64,000 nt of DNA, from contig DATLVI010000004.1 of NCBI GenBank assembly GCA_035577545.1, forward strand, positions 234,388 to 298,387, given 5' to 3'. This DNA comes from Verrucomicrobiia bacterium (GTDB lineage: Bacteria; Verrucomicrobiota; Verrucomicrobiia; Palsa-1439). Made by a program: the position numbers and the translations under genes. Below are positions 17,256 to 25,485 of this stretch, in pieces (positions within the stretch are counted from its first letter, which is position 1; every line of letters starts with the position of its first letter). The notes below the pieces were generated by a model. It did not search any database. It saw only the letters and a program-made list of their open reading frames with translations, and was not told where the DNA came from.

Positions 17256-17965
17256 ACCGTGTGCTGTTGATGTTGTTGACGGTCGCGTCAACCGCCGTCG
17301 CGCAGACACACTTCCCCACGCAATCGCCTGCGCTTCTCCCTCAAAAGACTGAGGGCGGCATTCTTTTTCGCTGCTACGCGCCCGAGGCGCACATCGTGTA
17401 TCTGGCGGGCGACTTTAACGGCTGGGCAAGCAATGTAGACGGCCGCATCACCAACGTTGCATTTGCGATGACCGGGCCCGGCACCAACGGCGTCTGGCGC
17501 AAAACCGTGAAGCTCAATGCGGGCGTCTATCATTTCAAATTCAACGCAAACGGCGAGGGGAGCGGGTGGTTTGCACCCGACTCGATTGACGAACGCGACG
17601 GTGACCAGAACGCCATCCTCCACATTAACGCCGCTGGCGAGGTCCTCATTGCCAGTGGGCGCAACCCGAAGTGGAAACCGCAATACACTTCTCACGGCGT
17701 ACTGCTGGCGTGCTATGCGCCCAAGGCCCATCTGGTTTATCTCGCGGGTGATTTTAATGACTGGGGCCACAATCGCGACGGTCTCGTTTTTGATCCGCGG
17801 TTCGTCATGCACGGCCCGGATGGCGACGGTGTGTGGCGTTCGGAAGTCGAGTTGAAGCCGGGTAGACATCTCTACCAGTTTGTCATCGACGGCGACCATT
17901 GGATTGCTGATCCAAACGGCGACGAGACTGACAAGGATGGCCATTCCGTGGTGGAGGTGAGATGA
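17252..17965 (+). CDS. Secreted protein with two tandem CBM48/AMPK-glycogen-binding-like domains
   Basis: 237 residues from ATG 17252 (ATGA overlap with the preceding gene; the frame is open further upstream, but that part is inside the other gene). A signal peptide (MNRVLLMLLTVASTAVAQ) precedes two homologous early-set domains. Both contain the carbohydrate-binding module signature Y-LAGDFN-W (YLAGDFNGWASN near 60, YLAGDFNDWGHN near 165) and a V/L-x-GVWR...G-Y/H-x-F/Q-F strand pair. The domains normally bind alpha-glucans such as glycogen or starch. With no catalytic domain, it probably captures or presents alpha-glucan for the co-transcribed GH31 enzyme. Confidence 0.85.
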   Translation: MNRVLLMLLTVASTAVAQTHFPTQSPALLPQKTEGGILFRCYAPEAHIVYLAGDFNGWASNVDGRITNVAFAMTGPGTNGVWRKTVKLNAGVYHFKFNANGEGSGWFAPDSIDERDGDQNAILHINAAGEVLIASGRNPKWKPQYTSHGVLLACYAPKAHLVYLAGDFNDWGHNRDGLVFDPRFVMHGPDGDGVWRSEVELKPGRHLYQFVIDGDHWIADPNGDETDKDGHSVVEVR

Positions 17966-20517
17966 TGGAGCCGCGTTTCACTTTCCTCCGGGTAACAGTC
18001 CTGGCACTGACTTTCGTCGGTTGTACGCGGACTGTCGGACGGCAGGTCGAAGCGGCGACCGAGCCGCCAGTTACGCCGCACGTTGTGCGCTTTATCTACG
18101 CGAACCCCTCTCATAGTTATCCTCTCGCAAGCACCAATAATGTTGTTACAGCAGTTGTCGAATTCAATGCCACTGTGCTGCCTCGGAAATTAGCAGATGA
18201 TGAGGCGCTTTGGGGTTTCGGAGAACGCTTCGATGCGCTGAACATGCGTGGGCGCATGACGGAAACCTGGATCGCTGACGCGTGGGGTGGGGGAAATCGG
18301 TCATACATCTGCGCGCCGTTTCTGATCAGCAGCAAGGGCTATGGGCTATTCGTGAATTGCTCAGGCAAAGTGCGATTTGATTGTGGCGCGACCGTCACGA
18401 ATGAACTGCGCATTGAGGTTCCCGAATCGGGATTGGATGTATTCGAGTTCAAAGGCACACCGCGCGAGATTCTGGCGGCGTACACGAAACTTGTGGGCCG
18501 GCCGCGGCCGGTGCCGGATTGGGTGTTTGAGCCGTGGATTTCGCGCAACTCCTACGTCTCGGAGTACGAAATCGATCGTGTGATCGACAAGATGAAAGCG
18601 CACGGGCTCAGGGCGGGCGCGGTGGTGCTGGAAGCGTGGGCGGAAGGTTTGCAGAATTTTCGGTTCGAACAGGGGCGATATCCGAACCCAAAGGCATGGA
18701 TCGAGAAACTGCTCGGGCGTGGCTATCACGTCGTCTGCTGGGAGACACCGAGCATCTGGGATAGCGCAAGCACCTACTCGGAAGCCAGTACGAACGGCTA
18801 TCTCGTCTTGAAACCTGACGGCAGCGAACTGCGGGTGGACTGGCTGGAGAATGCGGTGAAGATCGATTTCCGCAAAGAAGCGGCGCGGTTGTGGTGGCAG
18901 AAGTTGCACGAGCCGCTGATTGCAATGGGTGTGGACGGTTTCAAAACTGACGGTGGCGAACGGATGCCTGACCCGTGGTTCCATAATCTGCATCCGTTTT
19001 ATTATCAGCGGGCCGTGCTGGATGCGTTCCAGGATCTCGGCAAGGTGGGAGTGACGTTTGCGCGATCCGGCACGCCGCCCTGCGCTGGTGACTCAACCTT
19101 CTGGGGAGGAGACCAATCTTCGTCGTGGGATGATTTCCCGCGCGTGGTGCGGGCAGGACTCAGCGCCGCATTGTCCGGTTATCCGTATTGGGGGCACGAC
19201 ATTGGCGGCTACGCGGGCACGCCGACGAAGGACCTCTACATACGATGGCTGGAACTCGGCGCATTCAGCCCGATCATGCAACTACACGGCGCGACGCCGC
19301 GCGAGCCGTGGTATTACGACGACGAGACGGTAGCCATCGCGAAATATTATTTCGACCTGCGCTGGGCGTTGCGCGATTACCTCCTTGCCGCCGCGAAACT
19401 TGCGCGAGAAGAGGGTGTTCCGATATGGAGACCGCTCTTGTATGAGTTCCCGAATGATCCCGCGACGTACAACATTGATGACGAATTCTTTCTGGGCGGC
19501 GACCTGCTCGTTGCTCCCATGTTGACGGAATCTGGTGAGCGGACCGTGTACCTCCCCAAAGGGGAATGGGTGAATACATGGACGAAGGAGAAATTCACGG
19601 GACCCAAGACCTTTACAGTACGACCGAGACTCGCGGAGATTCCCATCTTCATTCGCGCGGAACGCGCGGCTGACTTCGAGAAGATTTTCCCACCACTGCC
19701 GACCGACCAACGAGGCAATGCGTTTCTTGAGCTTATGGGCGCGACAAACGAGCGCGGTATTGTGCCGACAAGACGGCTGATTCGCGGACAAAAATATGAG
19801 AAAGTATTTATCACCGTGCACAATCGGGAGGCAACGGAAACCAGCGGCGAAGTAAGTGTGGAGCTACCGAACGGATTCACGGCGCTACCAGCCCCGACAC
19901 AGAAGTTCATGGCGCCTGCGCGTGGTGAAGCCAGGCTGGCGTTTTACGTGAATGTGCCGGTCGATTTGGCAGCGGGAAGTTACCCCATTTCTGTTAGTTG
20001 GATTCCCGACGGTCCATTTGCTGGAGAAACAATGGGACTTGCGCTGCAATTCATCAAGTCCCCAGTGGGTTGGCACGTGCTTGGGCCGTTTGACGGCAGT
20101 GTGGGAGTGAAGTTTGCCGGTGAATTGCCGGCAGATCGCACCAAGGAATACATAGGCGCGGGCGGTCGTCATGTGAGATGGCGAGCCGTTGGCGATGATT
20201 GTGTGCGGGACGATGGGTACGTGGATTTCGAGAGGGCGCTGGGCAAAGAGAACAATGGCGCGACATCATTCGGCGCGACGACGTTCCAAGCGAGCCGGGC
20301 TGGCAAAGCACGATTGTATGTGGGCAGCGGCGATGCGCTGACGATTTGGTTGAATGGAAAACAGGTGTTCGACAAGCAGGTGCATCGCCGCGCGGAGCCT
20401 GACGAAGATACGGTGGACGTGGAGCTGCGCGAGGGAGAAAACTCGGTACTGGTGAAAATCAGTCGTGGGATTGGTCCGAACGGGCTTTACTTCCGCGTGG
20501 CGGCGGGTTCTTCGTAA
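17962..20517 (+). CDS. GH31 glycoside hydrolase lipoprotein (alpha-glucosidase/alpha-xylosidase family)
   Basis: 851 residues. The signal segment ends FVGC, a likely lipid-anchored Cys. The N-terminal GH31 beta-sandwich carries EALWGFGERFDALN. The (beta/alpha)8 barrel has the nucleophile D330 in GFKTDGGE and the probable acid/base D384 in FWGGDQSSSW, plus GHDIGGYAGTPTKDLYIRW. C-terminal parts are a NEW3-like beta domain (~600-690) and a WHVLGPFD-type jelly-roll domain (~695-850) frequent in Verrucomicrobiota enzymes. It should cleave alpha-linked glucose or xylose from oligosaccharides at the cell surface; sequence alone does not fix the linkage. It starts on an ATGA overlap with the CBM48-like gene and ends overlapping the AraC gene tail-to-tail by 31 bases. 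Confidence 0.9.
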   Translation: MMEPRFTFLRVTVLALTFVGCTRTVGRQVEAATEPPVTPHVVRFIYANPSHSYPLASTNNVVTAVVEFNATVLPRKLADDEALWGFGERFDALNMRGRMTETWIADAWGGGNRSYICAPFLISSKGYGLFVNCSGKVRFDCGATVTNELRIEVPESGLDVFEFKGTPREILAAYTKLVGRPRPVPDWVFEPWISRNSYVSEYEIDRVIDKMKAHGLRAGAVVLEAWAEGLQNFRFEQGRYPNPKAWIEKLLGRGYHVVCWETPSIWDSASTYSEASTNGYLVLKPDGSELRVDWLENAVKIDFRKEAARLWWQKLHEPLIAMGVDGFKTDGGERMPDPWFHNLHPFYYQRAVLDAFQDLGKVGVTFARSGTPPCAGDSTFWGGDQSSSWDDFPRVVRAGLSAALSGYPYWGHDIGGYAGTPTKDLYIRWLELGAFSPIMQLHGATPREPWYYDDETVAIAKYYFDLRWALRDYLLAAAKLAREEGVPIWRPLLYEFPNDPATYNIDDEFFLGGDLLVAPMLTESGERTVYLPKGEWVNTWTKEKFTGPKTFTVRPRLAEIPIFIRAERAADFEKIFPPLPTDQRGNAFLELMGATNERGIVPTRRLIRGQKYEKVFITVHNREATETSGEVSVELPNGFTALPAPTQKFMAPARGEARLAFYVNVPVDLAAGSYPISVSWIPDGPFAGETMGLALQFIKSPVGWHVLGPFDGSVGVKFAGELPADRTKEYIGAGGRHVRWRAVGDDCVRDDGYVDFERALGKENNGATSFGATTFQASRAGKARLYVGSGDALTIWLNGKQVFDKQVHRRAEPDEDTVDVELREGENSVLVKISRGIGPNGLYFRVAAGSS

Positions 20518-21305
20518 GGCGGCAGGTGTTTCTTGCGCCAGGCGTCGGGACTGACGTGATGGTGCGTCTTGAAGACGCGACAGAAATCGCTGCTGCTGGA
20601 AAATCCACACTGCTCGGCGATGGCATCAAGTTTAAGGTTCGAGAGCGACAGCAATCCCATCGCGCGTTCGAGACGCAGACGTGTAAACGCGGCCTGGGGG
20701 CTTTCTCGCCGCGCTTGCCAGAAAAGGCGGCGCAAGTGCCGGACGGAGACGTTGACGGCCTGAGCAGTTTGTTCAAGCTTTGGTTGCTCGATCATGTGTT
20801 CGCCGTACCACGAGAGACAGGCCTGGACCTTCTGGAATGGGTGATCAACGTCGCCGGCATCTGCGGCAGATGGGACGTCGGCCAGCGCGATCAGGGAAAG
20901 TTCGATCAGCGCCTTCTCAAAGAACATCAGACTCTTCTCGGTCACGCTGCCATAGGGCGGACGCAATTCCATTTCGATCTCGGCGACCCGACGGACTTGA
21001 GCGGGTGACAGCGCGCAATCCAAGAAACCGCGTTCGCGGGCGACTTTCTCAAGCAACGGCGGGACTTTGCCGAAGTGGAAGACGACAATCTTGCAGCGGT
21101 TCGGCCCGTCACCTTTCCAACCATGCGCGGTTTCCGGTGGGAAGATCCAGAGACGATGCTGTTGGAGGACGGCCGGGCCGGTTTCGCTGAGCAATGCGCC
21201 ACACTTCCCCCGGAGTACGGCAAAGAACTCCCAATTGTCCCGCTGATGGATGTACATGGGGTACACCCCGAAGCGCCGGATGCCGGCAACCATATGACGC
21301 AACAT
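20487..21305 (-). CDS. AraC-family transcription regulator
   Basis: 272 residues. The N-terminal cupin-like effector domain (~15-100: YIHQRDNWEFFAVLRGKC, WIFPPETAHGW) has conserved His positions. The C-terminal double helix-turn-helix (~170-265) has the AraC pattern LEQTAQAVNVSVRHLRRLF and LDAIAEQCGFSSSSDFCRVF. It sits between two GH31 genes: convergent with one (31-base overlap) and divergent from the other (151 bases between starts), so it most likely senses a sugar and activates the secreted GH31 gene and perhaps the upstream operon. Start ATG 21305. Confidence 0.92.
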   Translation of the reverse strand: MLRHMVAGIRRFGVYPMYIHQRDNWEFFAVLRGKCGALLSETGPAVLQQHRLWIFPPETAHGWKGDGPNRCKIVVFHFGKVPPLLEKVARERGFLDCALSPAQVRRVAEIEMELRPPYGSVTEKSLMFFEKALIELSLIALADVPSAADAGDVDHPFQKVQACLSWYGEHMIEQPKLEQTAQAVNVSVRHLRRLFWQARRESPQAAFTRLRLERAMGLLSLSNLKLDAIAEQCGFSSSSDFCRVFKTHHHVSPDAWRKKHLPPYEEPAATRK

Positions 21306-21396
21306 GGGTCTGATTCTGCCGCAAATGGCCGAATTTGTAAAGCACCTGACCGCGATGACGGTTCGACAATAGGCGGGATTCAGGCTAGTTTACACC

Positions 21397-21426
21397 TTGT
21401 CTGGCGGGTAGAATGCTACGTATTAA
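21397..21426 (+). promoter_or_regulatory. Candidate sigma70-type promoter of the secreted GH31 gene
   Basis: A -35 TTGTCT (21397-21402, 4 of 6 to consensus), an 18-base spacer and a -10 TATTAA (21421-21426, 4 of 6). It lies in the AraC/GH31 divergent spacer, where an AraC-activated promoter with imperfect boxes is expected. Transcription would begin near 21433, which favours translation from ATG 21457 rather than 21439. Read by eye only. Confidence 0.35.
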
Positions 21427-21456
21427 TAATCAGCATTCATGAAGGGCAGCCAATCA

Positions 21457-24400
21457 ATGATTCGATATCTCGGCGGCGCTTTCGCGCTGATTTCCATTTT
21501 TCTCTCTACCGCGACCGCCCAAACCGTATTCACGGAAGCCGGCGGTGTGATCGTCATCGAGGCGGAGAGTTATTCCAACAACATTGCGCGCATCACCGAC
21601 GGCACAAACTTCCAGTGGGTCACCAACAGCACGGTCACCGGCTTCAGTGGCACAGGGTACATGGAGGCACTACCGAACATCGGTACGAACCTGAACACCA
21701 CCTGGGCGACAACAAGCCCCGAATTGGACTACGCCGTCAATTTTGCCAACGCGCTGACACACTACGTCTGGATTCGCGGTTACGCGGTCACGAATACCGA
21801 TGACTCTGTCCACGCGGGGATCGGCGGCACGACCAACACCGCGGCGAACATCACCTTGAGCCAGTATGGCGTCTGGCAATGGACGAGGACGAACACACTG
21901 AACGGCGTCGCCACCTTGACCGTCAACACAACGGGCCTGCAGACGTTCAGCTTATGGATGCGCGAGGATGGCTTGCGTGTTGATCGCATCATCCTTACGA
22001 CGAACAACAATTTCCAGACCACGCTTGGCACCGCCTTCCACATTCCCAGCGACATTGAGGCCGGTAATAGCGGACTGACAATGCGTAGCCCCCTGAGCGG
22101 GATCTCGTCCAACACGAAGGTGTTCCTCTATACGGGCAACCAGTTTCAAGGCCCGGGCAACCCGGGAAACCAACTGCAGACGGGCAGCACGATCTTTTAT
22201 CGCAATGCGACGAACTCGACGTGGAACTCGATCCCGATGTTTTTCTGGTATCAAGGTGGCGCGAGTGGCAACAACAAATACTACTCGAACTCCATTCCCG
22301 CGAATCTCTTCAACCCTGGCGACACGGTTCAGTATTATTTTAAGATTCCGTACAGCGACCATCTGCCGGCCTTTCTGTACGGAAATGATAACGCTTCCCA
22401 AAGCACCGAGATCGAGAGCGTCGCCCAAGCCAGTCCGTTTAGCTACATAATCGCGGCAGGCCTGCAGCCATCGGGGCCATATGTCTCCTACACCAATTCT
22501 GTGGGTCCAACGCTCTTTGAGACCCGTGTTTACCAGAACACAGGTCACGTCACGCTCACGGGCCCCGATCTTGCGGGCAATGCGCTGACCAACACCATCA
22601 CCGTGGAGCCGATATCCGCCACGGTCAACGGCAACTCGACCAGTGGGGGCACGGTGCTGTCATCGACCGCGCTGAGCAACGGGGTGCAATTTACGCAAGT
22701 GTTTGGCGCCACGAGCATCGTTGTACAAGTCACGTTTCCAAGCCCGGACATCATGCACTATGAGGTGGTCGACTGGGGCGCGCAGGTTGTTACGTCCACA
22801 ACCATCACGGTACCCTCGGACTCCAGCGAACACTTCTATGGATTTGGGGAGAAATTCGATGCGCTCGACCAAGCGGGCAACCGGGTCCACATGCTGACAG
22901 CGGACATCGCGGGCACGAAGGGCGACAATTCATACAAGGTCGCTTCGTGGTTCATGAGTACCAAGGGTTACGGTTTTCATCTGGATTCGACGGACGAAAG
23001 CTACTTCGACATGCGTAACTCGGCGCCCGACCGCTATGTCATTAATAATTTGGTGGGGAACAGCAGCTTCGGCGGGTATGTCACCAATGCCGTAAAATTC
23101 AACATCGTGTACGGTCCGTCACTGCCCGATGTGCTGACGCGATACACAGGTTACACGGGACGGCCGGCGTTGCCACCGAAGTGGGCATTTGCCCCGTGGA
23201 TGTCCAGCGACATCTGGCACAACGGTGGCGAGGTGCGTTACACGATCAGCAAGTACCGCGCGCTCGGGATTCCAGGCTCGGTGTTCGTCTTCGATTCACC
23301 ATGGGAGGTCGGTTACAACGATTTGACCTGGAATATGACGCAGTTCGGTGGCGGCGGAACGTATGAAGGCACGAACTACGCGGGATTTACCTCGGTCACC
23401 GACATGATGACATTCTTCCGTACGAATGGATTCTATACCGTTTGTTGGTTCACACCGTTCATCAACACGGACTCATCCTGTTGCGGCGAAGTGTCGGGAC
23501 AGAATCTGGGCCAATCGGCCAATTATGCGGCCGGCGCGGCGAGCAATTATTTCGCGCGAGCGTCGGCCAATGGGCCACCCTTGGTCGTGAACTGGTGGAA
23601 GGGCACGGGCAGCCCGGTAGACTTCACCAACCCGAACGCGAAGCAATGGTTCCAGAACCAGCTCAATACCCTATTGGCGGCGAGCCAGAGTGGCGGCTAC
23701 AACGTTATCGGCGGGTTCAAGACCGACGACGGCGAAACCGGTAACGGCTCGAACACGTATATTCCCACGAATGCAGTTTACTTCGACGGCCGCACGGGCG
23801 TCGAGATGCGCAACGGTTACTGCGTCGAATACCATAAATCTGTGTGGAATGTGCTCGGTACTAATGGGCTGCTCTTCGCGCGCAGCGGGTTCGTCGGTTC
23901 GCAGGCGTTTCCCGGATATTGGGCGGGCGACAACGAGCCGAATTTCGGCGATGCCAATGGGCTGCCCAGCGTTGTCTTAGCAGGCCTGTCCTCGGCAATG
24001 AGTGGGTTTTCCATGTGGGCCTCGGATGTCGGGGGCTACCAAAACTCGAACCCCAGTTCCTCACGAACAAACCTGTTCATGCGGTGGGTGCAATTCGGGG
24101 CCTTTTCACCGTTGATGCAAATGCATCGTCAAGTGGACACGAGCACCTTACTGCAATTCCCCTGGGGATATGGCGCCGACGCGCTCACCAATTATCTGTA
24201 CTATGCGAAGTTGCATACGGCGCTGTTCCCGTACCTCTACTCGTACGCGCTACAGGCGAGCACGAATGGGCTGCCGATCATGCGCACGCTCGTCCTGATG
24301 AACCAGGCCGACGCGAATACCTACGGCAGTGTGTACAACACCAGCCATTCGTTCCTGTTTGGTAATGAACTGCTCGTGGCACCGGTCATCACCAACACGG

Positions 24401-25314
24401 CCACATCGCGCACGGTTTATCTGCCGCAAGGCAACTGGTACGATTACTTTAGCAACGTCCGCTATGGTGGCAGCCAGACCATTACCTGGGTGAATGCCGA
24501 CCAACACCAGATGCCGCTGTTCGTGCGCGAAGGCGCAGTCATCCCGATGATTTCCACGAACGTGCAGACGCTGGCTGATCCCGCGTACGTCAGCAATCCC
24601 AATATCATTACGGCGGATAGTTCCTTGCAGTTTCTGGTCTACCCAACGACGAATTCCAGCTTTACTGTCTATGACGGCACCAGTCTCTCGTGCCAGTCCA
24701 ATGGTACAATCATCACGGCTACGCTATTCTCTGTCCCACGCCCGATCCTGATGCGATTCTACGCAGCGCAGCCGTTCGGTGTCGAACGCGATGGCGTACG
24801 CCTTCCGCAACTGACGAACAGCGCCGACTTTGCCGGGGTGAGCCTCGGCTGGTTTTACGACAGCGCGGGGTTTGTGAATGTTAAATTCAACCATGTGGGC
24901 AGTTCCGCACAGATTGCATTTGGGCCGGATTCCGTGGGGGATGGCATCTCGGATTCATGGCGCGCCACACAGTTCGGATCGCCGACGTCGACTAATAGCG
25001 AGTCGTGCGGGACTTGCGACCCGGACGGGGACGGCTTGAACAACATACAAGAATATCTGGCCGGGACTTCGCCACAGGACGCCAGCAATTTTCTTCGGGT
25101 AAACTCATTTTCCCCGAACGGGAATGACGCGGACATGGCTTTTGGGACAGTTTTGGGGATGAATTACCGTGTAGAGTACACTTCCGATCTGGTTACTGGC
25201 GTGTGGCTTGTGTTGAGTAACAACATCGCTGGCAATGGGGGGATCATCCAGATCATCGACCCGGGTGCGATCAACCAATCGACACGATTCTATCGGGTTA
25301 GATTGTTGCCGTAG
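21457..25314 (+). CDS. Large secreted GH31 glycoside hydrolase with carbohydrate-binding and calcium-repeat domains
   Basis: 1,285 residues from ATG 21457, preferred over ATG 21439 because GAAGG lies upstream and a clean signal peptide starts there (MIRYLGGAFALISIFLSTATAQ in two parts: basic start, hydrophobic core). Domains: CBM6/35-like sandwich (~25-185, VIVIEAESYSNN), a linker domain, then GH31 (~370-1080) with EHFYGFGEKFDALDQ, nucleophile D757 in GGFKTDDGE and probable acid/base D825 in GYWAGDNEPNF. The C-terminus holds a thrombospondin-3/EF-like calcium motif (DPDGDGLNNIQEYLAGTSP) and ends STRFYRVRLLP, a tail style common in secreted Verrucomicrobiota proteins. It likely attacks alpha-linked polysaccharide outside the cell and feeds the lipoprotein GH31 nearby. 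Confidence 0.9.
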   Translation: MIRYLGGAFALISIFLSTATAQTVFTEAGGVIVIEAESYSNNIARITDGTNFQWVTNSTVTGFSGTGYMEALPNIGTNLNTTWATTSPELDYAVNFANALTHYVWIRGYAVTNTDDSVHAGIGGTTNTAANITLSQYGVWQWTRTNTLNGVATLTVNTTGLQTFSLWMREDGLRVDRIILTTNNNFQTTLGTAFHIPSDIEAGNSGLTMRSPLSGISSNTKVFLYTGNQFQGPGNPGNQLQTGSTIFYRNATNSTWNSIPMFFWYQGGASGNNKYYSNSIPANLFNPGDTVQYYFKIPYSDHLPAFLYGNDNASQSTEIESVAQASPFSYIIAAGLQPSGPYVSYTNSVGPTLFETRVYQNTGHVTLTGPDLAGNALTNTITVEPISATVNGNSTSGGTVLSSTALSNGVQFTQVFGATSIVVQVTFPSPDIMHYEVVDWGAQVVTSTTITVPSDSSEHFYGFGEKFDALDQAGNRVHMLTADIAGTKGDNSYKVASWFMSTKGYGFHLDSTDESYFDMRNSAPDRYVINNLVGNSSFGGYVTNAVKFNIVYGPSLPDVLTRYTGYTGRPALPPKWAFAPWMSSDIWHNGGEVRYTISKYRALGIPGSVFVFDSPWEVGYNDLTWNMTQFGGGGTYEGTNYAGFTSVTDMMTFFRTNGFYTVCWFTPFINTDSSCCGEVSGQNLGQSANYAAGAASNYFARASANGPPLVVNWWKGTGSPVDFTNPNAKQWFQNQLNTLLAASQSGGYNVIGGFKTDDGETGNGSNTYIPTNAVYFDGRTGVEMRNGYCVEYHKSVWNVLGTNGLLFARSGFVGSQAFPGYWAGDNEPNFGDANGLPSVVLAGLSSAMSGFSMWASDVGGYQNSNPSSSRTNLFMRWVQFGAFSPLMQMHRQVDTSTLLQFPWGYGADALTNYLYYAKLHTALFPYLYSYALQASTNGLPIMRTLVLMNQADANTYGSVYNTSHSFLFGNELLVAPVITNTATSRTVYLPQGNWYDYFSNVRYGGSQTITWVNADQHQMPLFVREGAVIPMISTNVQTLADPAYVSNPNIITADSSLQFLVYPTTNSSFTVYDGTSLSCQSNGTIITATLFSVPRPILMRFYAAQPFGVERDGVRLPQLTNSADFAGVSLGWFYDSAGFVNVKFNHVGSSAQIAFGPDSVGDGISDSWRATQFGSPTSTNSESCGTCDPDGDGLNNIQEYLAGTSPQDASNFLRVNSFSPNGNDADMAFGTVLGMNYRVEYTSDLVTGVWLVLSNNIAGNGGIIQIIDPGAINQSTRFYRVRLLP

Positions 25315-25367
25315 AATTGGTTACAGCGTAACATGACAGAGAATCTGTCCTTCGTATGTCTTTAGAA

Positions 25368-25395
25368 TTGACATTTTTGCGCATATCTATACAGT
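25368..25395 (+). promoter_or_regulatory. Candidate sigma70-type promoter of the giant repeat protein
   Basis: Perfect -35 TTGACA (25368-25373), a 16-base spacer, and -10 TACAGT (25390-25395, 4 of 6). It lies 118 bases upstream of the GTG start in the AT-richest spacer of this part of the window. Read by eye only. Confidence 0.45.
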
Positions 25396-25444
25396 CTACC
25401 TCACGGTAGGTAAAACGTTCTTACTAAGAAGTATCCCACGGTAG
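25396..25444. promoter_or_regulatory. Repeated CACGGTAG boxes downstream of the candidate promoter
   Basis: CACGGTAG occurs at 25402-25409 and again at 25437-25444, 35 bases apart. The first copy also forms a CTACC-TCAC-GGTAG hairpin (25396-25409). Both lie between the promoter and the start codon of the giant PEP-CTERM gene, where a repressor or an mRNA-level switch could act. No known regulator is matched. Confidence 0.3.
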
Positions 25445-25485
25445 CTAGGGCCCAAGGGAATCCGTTTTCGCGAGATAAGAATCAG

